From: CAZJBS01 sp964544475
GTDB taxonomy: Bacteria > CLD3 > SB21
Direction of reading: 5' to 3'
Length of the DNA stretch: 64,000 nucleotides
Assembly (NCBI GenBank): GCA_964544475.1
Contig: CAZJBS010000002.1
Location: 1 to 64,000, forward strand
Under the pieces are notes generated by a model. It did not search any database. It was given only the letters and a program-made list of their open reading frames with translations, and was not told the origin of the DNA. Made by a program: the position numbers and the translations under genes. Below, piece by piece: positions 27,024 to 37,358 of the stretch (positions are counted from its first letter, which is position 1; the number at the start of each line of letters is the position of its first letter).

Positions 27024-30000
27024 TCACTTCAACTTCCTGCCGATGAAACGAACCGTCAAACCGTTTTCGTTGACGTAGGCCACGCGGCCCCCGATTCGCT
27101 CGGCGCGCATGGTCATGTTCCTCAGGCCGTTTCCACGCGAGGAACGATCGGAAGGTAGTCCCTGACCGTTATCGCAAATACTCATCACCAACGCCTCGCC
27201 TGAGTTGTCGATCGTAATATGAACCGATGCCGTATGGGCGTATTTGGCGGCGTTGTGCAGCGCTTCCTTGCAAATCAGATAGAGATTCTGCCGCACATCC
27301 ACGGGGATCGGCCATTCATTGTCGATGCTTTTTGTTTCCATTGTGAATGCGATTTCCATGGGAGACAGGATCTGGTACGCCATATCCTGAATTCGGGCTG
27401 CCAGGTCTCCGAACTTGTCGTTGCGCGCATCGATGGACCAGATCACGTCGCTGAACGTCCGAACGACGTCACGGCTCAGTTGCCCGATCTTATGAGCGGT
27501 TTCGCGGATACGACCAATGTCCTCGCTGGATTGAATCACTTCGGAATTGATGGTGATGCGGGTCAGGGTAGACCCGATGTCGTCATGCAGGTCGCTCGCA
27601 ATGCGTACACGCATTTTCTCGATCTCAAGAAGCCTTGTGACGCGAATGTGATAAATCGTCCATAGCAGACCGATGACACACAGCACCATGAGTCCCCGGA
27701 ACCACCAGGTGTGCCACCACGGCGGATGAATGACAACCACCATGGATGCGCCGATCGTGTTCCAGACGCCGTCGCTATTGGACGCGATTACCCGGAAAAC
27801 ATATTCGCCCGCATCGAGGTCCGTGTACGTGGCGTACCGGCGCTTTCCGCTCGAAATCCAGTTCCGATCAAATCCTTCCAATTTGTATTTGTAGGTATTC
27901 TTACCGGAGTTCTGATAACTAAGCGCGGCAAATTCGAACCCAAAAAAATCGTCGGTGTATTCAAGATCAATTAATGGTATCGAGACGATTTCCCGATCTT
28001 TGAGGAACGTCCTGTCGAATTTCCGGAATTCGGTGATCACAACGGGCGGAGGGACCGAGCGGGGCCTGATACGGTCCGGATAAAACGCCGTGAATCCATT
28101 GATGCCTCCGAAATACATGCGGCCGTCTTTCCCTCTCGCAAAAACGGCGCCGTTGAATTCGTTGTTCTGGATACCGTCTTCTTCGTAGTAGTTCGTGAAA
28201 ACCTCCAATCGCGGATCGAAGCGGCTCAAGCCCCGGCTGGTGGCGATCCAAAGACGGTCCTGTTCGTCTTCGATGATGCCGTAGATTTCATTGCTCGGCA
28301 GGCCTTCGCGTACGGTGAAGGCCTTGAACGTGTTGGTCGTCGGATCGTACCGGTTGAGACCGATGTGAGTGCCCACCCATATAGCGCCGTCATGGGCCTC
28401 AACAATCACCCACACACGGTTTTCGCTCAGACTTCCGGGCATGTCCGGATCGCTCGCATGATGAACAAAAGTTCTCGTCTTCCTGTCGAACGCATCGAGG
28501 CCGCCATACGTTCCCACCCACAATCCTCCGTTCCGGTCTTCCATCATGCAGCGGACGCGATTGTGGCTGATGCTGGCGCCGTTGGCTGAGTCCTGTTTGA
28601 ATCGTTCGAAAACGCCGGTCTTGCGGTCGTAACGATTAAGACCGGCATTGGTGCCGATCCACAGCGATCTGTCAGGATCCTTGGCCGCCTCAAAAATGAA
28701 CGACACGAAATCGTTGCTGAGGCTGCTGGTATCGCTGGAAACGTGCACGTACCGCCGGAAGGACTTCTTCGCCGGATCGTACCGATAAATACCCGCGCCA
28801 TCGGTGCCCAACCAGATGTGTCCATCGGAGTCTTCCAGAATCGCCTGCACCCGGGTACCTTCGAGTCTGAAGGCAGCGTTTTTGACATTCGAATTGTCGA
28901 TGGACTGGATTCGGCGGCCATCCGGCGCCAGGATGTCCACGCCCTTACGGTGTCCCACCCACAGCCGACCGTCGCGAATTTCGTACAGACTCCAGATTTC
29001 ATTGTCGCGGATCGAATTAACGTCGGAAGGATCAATCCGGAAATGATTGAACCTTTCTTTGGACCGGTTGATACGGTTCACACCACCGCCAAAACTGCCC
29101 AGCCAGATGTCGTCAAACCGGTCTTTGTATAAGGCCCAGACTTGATTGTGGCCAAGGCTGTGCGCATCGTTTGGGTCATGGCGCATCACTTTGTCACAGA
29201 GTCCTGTCTTCTTGTTGAAATGGGCGAGACCCTGGTGCGTGCCGACCCACAGGAAATCCCGACGAAGCGAATCGTCGTCGACGGTGGCCCATATTCTCGA
29301 GTGAGGAAGACTGGCCGGGTTCTTCTCGTCATGCAGATAGGATGTGAAGAGTCCCGACGACAGCCCGGGATTGCATCGGGTGAGTCCGTTGGCCGTCGAC
29401 ATCCAAAGCAGGCCGTCCCGATCTTTGTAAATGTGCCAGATTTCGTTGTGGCTCAAACCTGAAGGAGAGGAAACATAACGCGTGAAACGGTTGCGATCCG
29501 GATCGAATCGTGTGAGGCCATCGCGGGTACCGATCCACAAGTTGCCCATATCGTCGCTATTCAAGGCATAGATACGGTTTCCACCGAGGGAATTCGTGTC
29601 GTTCGGATTGTAGCGAAAGGATGTGAACGTCTCCTGACGAATGTCAAACCGATTGAGCCCGCCGCCGTCGGTGCCGAGCCACAAAACACCCGGATGGTGC
29701 GGCGACGCACAGATCGTGGTGACGAAATCACTGCTGATCGACGAAGCGTTTTTCGGATCGTGACGATAGTGCTTGAACGCACCGGTGCGACGGTCAAACC
29801 GATTGAGCCCGCCGCCAAAACACGCAATCCACATGATACCCTCGCTGTCTTCCAGCATGGCATACACCAGTTGATCCGAAAGTGAATTGGTGTCATACAG
29901 ACTATGAGTGAAATGCGTGAATTCGTAACCGTCAAACTGATTCAACCCGTTTTCCGTCGCAAACCACATGTACCCGTCACGATCCTGCATGATGAAGAAC

Positions 30001-30125
30001 ACACTGACCTGAGAGAGGCCCTGGTTGGTAGTCCATCGGTCGAATTCCAGCGTGACCTGAGCCGACGTCGTGGAGACAGAAAAGATGAAGAGCAGTTGTT
30101 GACAGATCGCGCGAAAACGAAACAT
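27024..30125 (-). CDS. Two-component propeller sensor histidine kinase (Reg_prop - Y_Y_Y - HisKA_3)
   Basis: A 1033-residue membrane sensor. After a signal peptide (to about residue 23, TTSAQ) come some fourteen Reg_prop repeats (MWFATENGLNQFDGYEF, LWLGTDGGGLNRFD, WIGTRDGLTRFD and similar) forming two periplasmic propellers, then a Y_Y_Y domain (YKLEGFDRNWI ... YVFRVIASNSDGVW), one transmembrane helix (about 795-815) and a HisKA_3 dimerisation domain with His847 in ASDLHDDIGSTL. The ATPase domain ends with QGLPSDRSSRGNGLRNMTMRAERIGG. Unlike hybrid systems of Bacteroides there is no receiver or AraC domain, so phosphate should pass to the separate LuxR-type regulator encoded 103 bases downstream. 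Ligand unknown; homologues often sense carbohydrates. Confidence 0.93.
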   Translation of the reverse strand: MFRFRAICQQLLFIFSVSTTSAQVTLEFDRWTTNQGLSQVSVFFIMQDRDGYMWFATENGLNQFDGYEFTHFTHSLYDTNSLSDQLVYAMLEDSEGIMWIACFGGGLNRFDRRTGAFKHYRHDPKNASSISSDFVTTICASPHHPGVLWLGTDGGGLNRFDIRQETFTSFRYNPNDTNSLGGNRIYALNSDDMGNLWIGTRDGLTRFDPDRNRFTRYVSSPSGLSHNEIWHIYKDRDGLLWMSTANGLTRCNPGLSSGLFTSYLHDEKNPASLPHSRIWATVDDDSLRRDFLWVGTHQGLAHFNKKTGLCDKVMRHDPNDAHSLGHNQVWALYKDRFDDIWLGSFGGGVNRINRSKERFNHFRIDPSDVNSIRDNEIWSLYEIRDGRLWVGHRKGVDILAPDGRRIQSIDNSNVKNAAFRLEGTRVQAILEDSDGHIWLGTDGAGIYRYDPAKKSFRRYVHVSSDTSSLSNDFVSFIFEAAKDPDRSLWIGTNAGLNRYDRKTGVFERFKQDSANGASISHNRVRCMMEDRNGGLWVGTYGGLDAFDRKTRTFVHHASDPDMPGSLSENRVWVIVEAHDGAIWVGTHIGLNRYDPTTNTFKAFTVREGLPSNEIYGIIEDEQDRLWIATSRGLSRFDPRLEVFTNYYEEDGIQNNEFNGAVFARGKDGRMYFGGINGFTAFYPDRIRPRSVPPPVVITEFRKFDRTFLKDREIVSIPLIDLEYTDDFFGFEFAALSYQNSGKNTYKYKLEGFDRNWISSGKRRYATYTDLDAGEYVFRVIASNSDGVWNTIGASMVVVIHPPWWHTWWFRGLMVLCVIGLLWTIYHIRVTRLLEIEKMRVRIASDLHDDIGSTLTRITINSEVIQSSEDIGRIRETAHKIGQLSRDVVRTFSDVIWSIDARNDKFGDLAARIQDMAYQILSPMEIAFTMETKSIDNEWPIPVDVRQNLYLICKEALHNAAKYAHTASVHITIDNSGEALVMSICDNGQGLPSDRSSRGNGLRNMTMRAERIGGRVAYVNENGLTVRFIGRKLK

Positions 30126-30251
30126 GGCTGGTTTGTCTGACTTCGACGGTTTGACCTGAGACGACCATGAATGGTACGATAAAGCGAGCGCTTAGACAAG
30201 ACCTTATTGCCGCGACTGGTGTGATGCATGTCTGGTGATTGCGATATTCTT

Positions 30252-30271
30252 GCTGTTCGTTTTCGAACAGC
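30252..30271. promoter_or_regulatory. Palindromic candidate operator in the divergent promoter region
   Basis: GCTGTTCG (30252-30259), TTTT and CGAACAGC (30264-30271) form a perfect inverted repeat. Its core GTTCG-N4-CGAAC recurs at 39927-39940. It lies in the 288-base region between the propeller kinase and the ABC island, where either promoter could be controlled. The regulator is not known. Confidence 0.5.
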
Positions 30272-30413
30272 GGATGCACATATGTGAACGCCGCTAATAG
30301 CAGAATACATTCTAAATCAAGTATTATTAGTAATATCCATTCGGTATGAGTCTTGCAATTGTGATTCGGCGGAATAACGTATTGGCTGAAACGGGCTGCA
30401 ATCGACGGATCTT

Positions 30414-31667
30414 GTGGACAGGAAAATCGAAAAGAAGACATGGACACCCAAACGGTTGGCTCTGATCGCGGCGGCCACTTTGTTTGTGGCATTTGTGTTT
30501 TATACCATTATCCTTGGTGATCATTCTTCCAAACTGAATGTCCAAGCCGAAAAAATCACGCTGGCCAAAGTCAACAAAGGTTTGTTCCAGGAGTTTATCC
30601 CTGTGACCGGCACCGTCATGCCGATCAAAACGATTTACCTGGATGCGATGGAAGGCGGCCGCGTGGACAAACTCTTCCTCGAAGAGGGCGCCTTCGTCAA
30701 ACAAGGCGACGCGATCCTGAAACTGACGAATACCAATCTGCAAATGGACGTGATGTTTCGCGAGGCCCAGCTATTTGAGCAGATCAACAACCTACGCAAT
30801 ACACGTCTTGCGATGGAACAAAACCGGCTGAGAAACAAAAGCGACCTGATCGATCTGGAATTCCAGATACTAAACCTCAAACGCAAATACGATATTGCCA
30901 AAGGCCTGGTGGGACAAAATCTGGTGTCGCAACAGGAGTATGAGCAGGCGCGCGACGAATATGACTATTCCTTGAAGCGCCGTGATGTATTGAGTGAAAC
31001 CATCCGGCAGGACTCCATTCTGCGCGCCGTGCAGGTGACTTCGCTCGAAAACTCCATCAATCATATGCAAACCAATCTCGGCATCATCAAAGAGAACATT
31101 GAAAATCTGACGGTGCGCGCGCCCGTCAATGGTCAATTGACTTCGCGCATTGCGGAACTCGGGGAATCCAAACGCGCGGGTGACCGTCTCGGTCAAATCG
31201 ATGTGTTGGACGGGTTCAAAGTCCGTGCCGGCATCGACGAGCACTACATCGCCCGTATCCAAATCGGACAGACCGGAGAGTTTGAATTTGCCGGCAAAAC
31301 ATATCAACTGGTTATTCGTAAAGTCTATCCCCAGGTAACCAACGGCCGGTTTGAAGTGGACATGGAATTTGTCAAAGACACGCCTTCGGACATCCGTCGT
31401 GGACAATCGTTGCAGGTCCGTTTGGAACTCGGTGACCTGTCGGAGGCGGTCATGCTGCCGCGCGGGGGTTTCTATCAGAAGACCGGCGGGCAGTGGATCT
31501 ATGTGGTCGATCCTGGCGGAGCATTCGCCGTCAAACGTCCCATCAAGTTGGGTCGGCAGAATCCTCAGATGTTTGAAGTGCTGGACGGCGTCTTTCCGGG
31601 CGAAGAAGTGATCACGTCGTCGTATGACAGTTATGGAGACATTGACAAACTGATTCTTAACAAATAG
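30414..31667 (+). CDS. HlyD/MacA-like membrane fusion protein
   Basis: A 417-residue periplasmic adaptor. One N-terminal transmembrane helix (about 14-34) is followed by a biotinyl-lipoyl-like half motif (GTVMPIKTIYLDAMEGGRVDKLFLEEGAFVKQGD), a long coiled-coil hairpin (about 105-225) and the matching second half (LTVRAPVNGQLTSRIAELGESKRAGDRLGQI), then beta-barrel domains. It should link the ABC permeases to an outer membrane channel; no TolC-like gene is in the window. Start GTG 30414 fits the N-terminal topology but has no strong ribosome site. It opens the ABC island and is followed by an ATPase gene after 11 bases. Confidence 0.9.
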   Translation: MDRKIEKKTWTPKRLALIAAATLFVAFVFYTIILGDHSSKLNVQAEKITLAKVNKGLFQEFIPVTGTVMPIKTIYLDAMEGGRVDKLFLEEGAFVKQGDAILKLTNTNLQMDVMFREAQLFEQINNLRNTRLAMEQNRLRNKSDLIDLEFQILNLKRKYDIAKGLVGQNLVSQQEYEQARDEYDYSLKRRDVLSETIRQDSILRAVQVTSLENSINHMQTNLGIIKENIENLTVRAPVNGQLTSRIAELGESKRAGDRLGQIDVLDGFKVRAGIDEHYIARIQIGQTGEFEFAGKTYQLVIRKVYPQVTNGRFEVDMEFVKDTPSDIRRGQSLQVRLELGDLSEAVMLPRGGFYQKTGGQWIYVVDPGGAFAVKRPIKLGRQNPQMFEVLDGVFPGEEVITSSYDSYGDIDKLILNK

Positions 31668-31678
31668 GAGAGATCGTC

Positions 31679-32368
31679 ATGATCAAGAGCGTGAACCTGA
31701 CGAAGGTCTATACCACCGATGAGGTCGAGACCACCGCGCTGAACAATGTGAATTTTGAAATCCAGCCCGGGGAATTCGTAGCCATCATGGGACCGTCGGG
31801 ATGCGGCAAGTCCACGTTGCTCAACATCATCGGTCTTTTGGACAACCCCAGCGGAGGCGAGTATCATTTCGTCGGCCACGAAGTGTCCAGATATTCGGAA
31901 CGTCAGCGATCCAATCTCCGAAAATCCAACATCGGCTTTGTATTCCAGAGTTTCAATCTGATCGACGAACTGACGGTATTTGAGAATGTCGAACTGCCTT
32001 TGCTTTATCTGGGTTTGGCCGCCGGCGAACGGAAGAAAAAAGTTGATGGCACGCTCGAACACATGGGTATTGCCCACCGACGCAATCACTTTCCACAGCA
32101 ACTTTCCGGCGGTCAACAGCAGCGGGTGGCCGTTTCACGTGCCGTCGTCTCCAATCCAAAATTGATTCTGGCCGACGAACCCACCGGAAACCTGGATTCG
32201 GCCCATGGCGAGGAAGTCATGAAGATGCTGACGGAACTCAACAAAGCGGGGACCACCATCGTCATGGTTACGCACTCGCCGTCCCATGCCGAATATGCCG
32301 GACGCATCATTCATCTTTTCGACGGTCACATAGTCAGTGAGAACATGCAGGAAGCCGCGAAAATCTGA
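31679..32368 (+). CDS. MacB/LolD-type ABC transporter ATPase
   Basis: A 229-residue cytoplasmic ATPase. The Walker A motif is GPSGCGKST (38-46), the signature LSGGQQQRVAVSRA (143-156) and Walker B LILADEPT (163-170), followed by D-loop and MVTHSP switch histidine. It belongs to the LolD/MacB class that drives mechanotransmission permeases with FtsX-like cores. An AGGAGAG ribosome site precedes ATG 31679. It sits between the fusion protein and the first permease of the island, so it probably powers these; it may also serve the later permeases. Confidence 0.96.
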   Translation: MIKSVNLTKVYTTDEVETTALNNVNFEIQPGEFVAIMGPSGCGKSTLLNIIGLLDNPSGGEYHFVGHEVSRYSERQRSNLRKSNIGFVFQSFNLIDELTVFENVELPLLYLGLAAGERKKKVDGTLEHMGIAHRRNHFPQQLSGGQQQRVAVSRAVVSNPKLILADEPTGNLDSAHGEEVMKMLTELNKAGTTIVMVTHSPSHAEYAGRIIHLFDGHIVSENMQEAAKI

Positions 32369-32390
32369 CCCTCGGATTGGAGTCATCAAT

Positions 32391-34787
32391 ATGCTTGGAA
32401 ATTACATCATTTCGGCGATCAGGTTTCTGGTTAGAAATCCGGCATACACCCTGATCAACGTTTTCGGTTTGTCTGTCGGCATCGGCAGCGCATACATCAT
32501 CTTTCATATCCTCGCCATCCAGACAAATTTCGACACGTTTCATTCAAAAAAGGACCGCATCTTCAGAGTTGTGACCGATTCCGACGACAACGGACGGCCA
32601 AACACGACGCAGGGCACGCCGATGCCCATGGCGCCAGCCTTGAAGAATGATTTTCCGGAGATCGAAACAACCACGCGAACCTACTACGCGGAGGAAGGAC
32701 TGATCGCCATTCCTTCTCGGGACGGCAGCGCCGCGAAGTTCCAGGAAAAGGAAGGCATCGCTTTTATCGAACCGGCATTCTTCGATATGTTCGACTTTCC
32801 GGTTACAGCCGGATCGGTGTCGGAGCTTGCGCGGCCGCACACCGCTGTGTTGACGGAGTCGATGGCGCAGAAATATTTCGGCGCGGAGAATCCCATCGGC
32901 AAAACCATCCGGTTTGACAACCGATTCGAATTCCGTGTTGTCGCCATTGCAAGAGATTTTCCTGCGCGGACGGATCTGCCCTTTACCGTGATGATGTCCC
33001 TCGAATCGGCCCGAAACAACAAGGAAATGCTTGGTGGATTGGATTTCGTCAAATGGTCCAATATCGCAAGCAATACCAATACGTGGGTGCTGTTGCGCGA
33101 TGCCGCTTCGGCGACCGAATTGGAGAAGGCTTTGCAGGCCTTCAATAAGAAATACTTCGACGATCCGAACAATGACCGCGTCTACCGGCTTCATGCGCTT
33201 GAAGAAGTGCACTACGATGTGGACTATGGTTCCTATTCCAATCGAACGGAGGATCGTTCCAAACTGCTGGCGCTCAAGTTGGTCGCCTTCTTCCTTGTTT
33301 TGACCGCATGTATCAATTTTGTTAATCTCGCCACGGCGCAGGCGTCCCGAAGGGCCCGGGAAATGGGTGTCAGAAAAGTCCTCGGCGCGTATCGCCGGCA
33401 ACTGATCTTTCGGTTTCTCGGCGAAACGTTCCTTATCACGGTTCTTTCTGCCTGCGTGGCGCTTGGGCTTTCAGAAATCATTGTTCCCAAGGTTCTAACT
33501 GCCATCGGGTTGGACGGCCTCACCGCGCCAACATCGCAAATGGTAATTTTTCTCTTGTTGACCTTGTTGGGCGTCACCTTGCTGGCCGGGCTGTACCCTG
33601 GATTCATTTTGTCTGGTTTCAAACCGGTGTCCATTCTCAAAGGGTCGGTGGCGGCGCCTCATGGCCGCCTGGCGCTACGTCGGGGCCTGGTCGTGACCCA
33701 ATTCATCATTTCCCAAATCCTGATCATCGCCACATTGGTAGCCATTGCGCAGGTCGACTATATGCACAAGAAAGACCTCGGCTTTGATCGTACGGCTATC
33801 CTCACGGTGCCACTGCCGTCAACCGAGGGAGATAAGTTGGATATCCTGAGGGCACGTCTTCGGGCGCACGCTTCGATCGAAGGCGTGACATGCGCCTTCG
33901 CCGTCGGCGCGGCCAATTACAGCTGGAACACGACGATATCTCTCCATGTTCGTGATCGGGAGGAACGCGTGCGTACAAACATGAGGGTGGCGGACGATCA
34001 GTATGTGCCGATGCTCGGGCTGAAGATCCTCGCTGGTCGCAACCACCTGCCCGGAGACACGTTAACGGAATTTGTTGTCAATGAGACGTTTGTGCGGACC
34101 GCCGGTTTGTCCTCCGCGCAGGATGCGGTCGGCCAAACCGTACGACTCTATGAGCGCCAGATTCCCATCGTGGGAGTTGTGGCAGATTGGAATTCCAGTT
34201 CCCTGCATTCGCCGGTTCGGCCGAGTGTAATAGGTAACTTCAATGCGTGGTACCAGGAGGCCGGCATCAGGATTCGTTGGTCCCAATCAGACGATGCGTT
34301 GAAATTCATCGAGAAAACGTGGTCGGAGATCTATCCGGAACATGTCTATTCATTTCAATTCCTTGATGAGAGGATCGAGCGGTTCTACCGGCAGGATGTT
34401 CTGGTTTCCAACATGTTCACATCGTTCGCGGCCATCGCATTGGCCATCGGCTGTCTCGGTTTATTCGGGCTTGTGGCTTTTATGGTCGATCAAAAAACCA
34501 AGGAAATCAGTGTCCGCAAAGTACTAGGAGCCGGCGTACCGCATATTCTTAGCATGTTTGTCGGAGAGTTTATGAAGCTAATCGCCATTGCGTTTGTCGT
34601 CGCTGCGCCGCTGGCGTACTATGCCATGCAACGCTGGCTACAGGATTTCGAATACCGCGTATCGCTTGGCGCCGGGGTCTTTATTCTGGCCATCGCCGTA
34701 TCTTGCGTTATTGCAGGATTGACAGTGGGGTATCAAGTCACCAGGGCGGCCAATGCCAATCCGGTAGATGCGTTGAAGTATGAATAA
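32391..34787 (+). CDS. FtsX/MacB-type ABC permease 1
   Basis: A 798-residue membrane protein with the two-module arrangement common in Bacteroidota-like bacteria: N-terminal helix (LINVFGLSVGIGSAYIIFHIL), periplasmic MacB_PCD domain, an FtsX core of three helices around residues 290-430 (with RAREMGVRKVLGAYRRQLI), then a second MacB_PCD region and FtsX core near the C-terminus (KEISVRKVLGAGVPHIL). The C-terminal NPVDALKYE is typical. ATG 32391 was chosen because the conserved N-terminus begins there; upstream codons overlap the ATPase gene. It is probably the transmembrane partner of the preceding ATPase and fusion protein, acting in export of a peptide, lipid or antibiotic not identifiable here. 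Confidence 0.93.
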   Translation: MLGNYIISAIRFLVRNPAYTLINVFGLSVGIGSAYIIFHILAIQTNFDTFHSKKDRIFRVVTDSDDNGRPNTTQGTPMPMAPALKNDFPEIETTTRTYYAEEGLIAIPSRDGSAAKFQEKEGIAFIEPAFFDMFDFPVTAGSVSELARPHTAVLTESMAQKYFGAENPIGKTIRFDNRFEFRVVAIARDFPARTDLPFTVMMSLESARNNKEMLGGLDFVKWSNIASNTNTWVLLRDAASATELEKALQAFNKKYFDDPNNDRVYRLHALEEVHYDVDYGSYSNRTEDRSKLLALKLVAFFLVLTACINFVNLATAQASRRAREMGVRKVLGAYRRQLIFRFLGETFLITVLSACVALGLSEIIVPKVLTAIGLDGLTAPTSQMVIFLLLTLLGVTLLAGLYPGFILSGFKPVSILKGSVAAPHGRLALRRGLVVTQFIISQILIIATLVAIAQVDYMHKKDLGFDRTAILTVPLPSTEGDKLDILRARLRAHASIEGVTCAFAVGAANYSWNTTISLHVRDREERVRTNMRVADDQYVPMLGLKILAGRNHLPGDTLTEFVVNETFVRTAGLSSAQDAVGQTVRLYERQIPIVGVVADWNSSSLHSPVRPSVIGNFNAWYQEAGIRIRWSQSDDALKFIEKTWSEIYPEHVYSFQFLDERIERFYRQDVLVSNMFTSFAAIALAIGCLGLFGLVAFMVDQKTKEISVRKVLGAGVPHILSMFVGEFMKLIAIAFVVAAPLAYYAMQRWLQDFEYRVSLGAGVFILAIAVSCVIAGLTVGYQVTRAANANPVDALKYE

Positions 34788-34815
34788 ATAAGTCATTCCA
34801 TGGGGAAGGGTGTCC

Positions 34816-37218
34816 ATGATTCGAAGTTATTTTAAAATCGCATTGCGAATATTGCGCAAAAGTCCGTTGTTTTCTTTCGTAAATATCTTCGGATTGGCCC
34901 TCTGTCTATCGGTATGTCTGCTCATGATTACAATGATCATCGATCAGAACAGTTTTGATCGGTTTCATCCCAATGCTGAGAATACCTACCGGTTGATCAC
35001 GTCTGCGATCCGGAAAGACGGCAGCACGGAATCCTACGCTTCAACGCCTTTTGTGCTCGCCGATGGGGTTCGGGCTCAGAGTCCCGATGTGAGCAACGTT
35101 GTCCGACTTCATACTGCCCTGCGTGGGACCATGAAATGCGGTGACTTGGAACTGTCGGTAAAAGGATTTCTTACGGAACCGACATTCTTTGATATTTTCG
35201 GTTTTTCGCTCAAGAATGGAGACGCGAGGAGTGTTTTGTCTGACCCAGGCAGTCTCGTGATTTCGGAAGAAACGGCCTGGAGAATGTTTGGAATGAGCGA
35301 TCCGATCGGGCGTGTGGTAACGATCGGCGATCTCGGCAATTTCACAATAACAGGTATCGTGAGATCATCCACCGAAAGGTCGCACATCACATTTGACGTT
35401 CTCGGTTCGGTTCAACTTCTGGCTGCGCTTGAAAAGGTCGCAGGGCAGAAAGAATCGATGACGGGCTGGCAGAATTATTATAGTACGTACACGTACCTGA
35501 CTCTTAATGCGGGCGTCGATCCAAAGTCGCTGGACCCCATCTTATCCGATTTGGCAACGAACTATCAGGGCGGCTTGCTCGAAAGTCGTGACAACGGCTA
35601 TGCCTTTGAATGGCAGCGGCTCGATGACATCACGCCCGGACCTCATTATTCCATGAGTCTGGGCAAAGGCGTTCCGGTTAGCTTGCTCATTTTTCTATCC
35701 GTTCTGGCGGTCTTAGGGCTGATCGCAGCGGCATTCAACTACACGAACCTCGTTCTGGCACGATACATGACACGCCTCAGGGAGGTCGGCATTCGGAAGG
35801 TCTCGGGTGCTTCCCGCAGACAATTGATCGTTCAGTTTGTCGGTGAATCCACGATCATTGCACTGCTGGCCTTCCTTCTCGCCGAGGTTCTCCTTCGGTT
35901 CTTTCTGATTCCAGGATTTTCTTCCTTGCGCTTCACAGCCGAATTCGATATTCGATTTGATCCAACAGTGATCATGTACATCATCTTTGTTCTATTCACA
36001 CTCGTGATAGGAATGGCGGCGGGTCTCTTTCCGGCGTTGGTCCTGTCTTCGTTTCAACCGGCCGCGGCACTGAAAAGCGCTTCCGGCATCCGCGTGTTTT
36101 CTAAACTGACGCTTCGCAAAGGCATTGTGGTGATTCAGTTTGCGCTGACCATTTTTCTGTTGATCATTTTGAACACGATTTATGGTCAGATCCAATATGC
36201 CACAAGAATGGAATACTTTGGATTCGATTGGCACCGAGTTGTCAATATTGATTTGTCGGGCCCGCACTCGCAAACCATAGCAGAGGAAATGGCTCGTTTT
36301 CCGGACGTGGCCGGTTACTCGTTTGCCTCACACCCGCTTGGAACATGGGCCGACAGCAAGTTCGACGTGAGAGGGACGATCGATCAGGACCCGGTTGGCT
36401 TCAGAGATTACAGCATCGATGAAAATTTCCTGGACATTTTAAGGATTCCGCTTGCCGCCGGCAGGGGATTCCGAAAGAGCACCATAGCGACAGACGAGAT
36501 CATCGTCAATGAACAACTCGTTCAACGTCTGCAACTTGGAACCAACGATGAAGCCGTCGGCAAAGTAATCTATTCGAGCGGCAAAACGGCTTTGCACATC
36601 GTAGGCATAGTGAAAGATTTTGTGTACAAGCCGGTAACGTACGAGCTTGAACCGTTGATTTTCAGATACGATCCGCAGGCATGGAACGTCCTTCATGTAT
36701 CGCTGCGCCATGGAGATTACGAATCATCCATTGCTTATTTTAAGAGGGTCTGGAAGAAATTCGATCCGATTAATCCATTGCCGTATCGGGTATACGAATA
36801 TGAGTTGTCGGATGTCTATGCTGAGGTACGGGACATCCAGAACATCATAGGCTTCCTTTCCCTGATTATTCTGATTGTATCGACGCTGGGCCTTCTTGGC
36901 ATGGCATCTTACAGCATGGAAACAAGAACCAAAGAGGTCGGCGTACGATTGATCATGGGAGCAACGCGATGGCATATGATTCGGTTGTTGTCCGGCCAGT
37001 ACGTATTCCTGGTTGTCACAGCGGCGGCGGTGGCGGTGCCTCTCGGGTTGTTTGTGTCGATGAAGCTGTTGGAAATGTTCGCCTACCGAATGGATTTCGG
37101 CGCAAACCTGGCACTGCCGGGATTGATATTGATTTTCGGCATGGTCCTACTGACGGTTGGTTGGCAAGCAACCCGCACCTTGTCTAGAAACCCTGTGCAA
37201 TCACTACGATGTGAATAG
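34816..37218 (+). CDS. FtsX/MacB-type ABC permease 2
   Basis: An 800-residue protein of the same two-module class. The N-terminal helix starts at MIRSYFKIALRILRKSPLFSFVNIF-type sequence; the first FtsX core has LREVGIRKVSGASRRQLI and the second TKEVGVRLIMGATRWHMI. It ends in NPVQSLRCE, a small variant of the usual end. It is clearly diverged from permease 1, so it is not a recent duplicate. Start ATG 34816 follows GGGGAAGGG; an in-frame GTG lies two codons upstream. It is followed, after 140 bases, by a peptidase gene. Confidence 0.92.
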   Translation: MIRSYFKIALRILRKSPLFSFVNIFGLALCLSVCLLMITMIIDQNSFDRFHPNAENTYRLITSAIRKDGSTESYASTPFVLADGVRAQSPDVSNVVRLHTALRGTMKCGDLELSVKGFLTEPTFFDIFGFSLKNGDARSVLSDPGSLVISEETAWRMFGMSDPIGRVVTIGDLGNFTITGIVRSSTERSHITFDVLGSVQLLAALEKVAGQKESMTGWQNYYSTYTYLTLNAGVDPKSLDPILSDLATNYQGGLLESRDNGYAFEWQRLDDITPGPHYSMSLGKGVPVSLLIFLSVLAVLGLIAAAFNYTNLVLARYMTRLREVGIRKVSGASRRQLIVQFVGESTIIALLAFLLAEVLLRFFLIPGFSSLRFTAEFDIRFDPTVIMYIIFVLFTLVIGMAAGLFPALVLSSFQPAAALKSASGIRVFSKLTLRKGIVVIQFALTIFLLIILNTIYGQIQYATRMEYFGFDWHRVVNIDLSGPHSQTIAEEMARFPDVAGYSFASHPLGTWADSKFDVRGTIDQDPVGFRDYSIDENFLDILRIPLAAGRGFRKSTIATDEIIVNEQLVQRLQLGTNDEAVGKVIYSSGKTALHIVGIVKDFVYKPVTYELEPLIFRYDPQAWNVLHVSLRHGDYESSIAYFKRVWKKFDPINPLPYRVYEYELSDVYAEVRDIQNIIGFLSLIILIVSTLGLLGMASYSMETRTKEVGVRLIMGATRWHMIRLLSGQYVFLVVTAAAVAVPLGLFVSMKLLEMFAYRMDFGANLALPGLILIFGMVLLTVGWQATRTLSRNPVQSLRCE

Positions 37219-37358
37219 GCCGACTGACGGAGAAAATGAAAGACAATCTTAGAACCATAATCAGACCAGGCCGTTGGATTTGTTTTCACGAAATGATTAG
37301 ATTAGAGCAAACGCGAGCGCCTTTGAATGAATCTGGATTAACCTGAATGAGGACTAAC

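Noticed and set aside
27024..30125. Hybrid two-component system of the Bacteroides type
   Set aside because: No receiver and no AraC domain follow the kinase domain; a separate LuxR-type regulator is present instead.
30255..30268. LexA-type SOS box
   Set aside because: The Gram-positive LexA box has CGAAC-N4-GTTCG, whereas here the half-sites are in the opposite order, and no SOS gene is adjacent.
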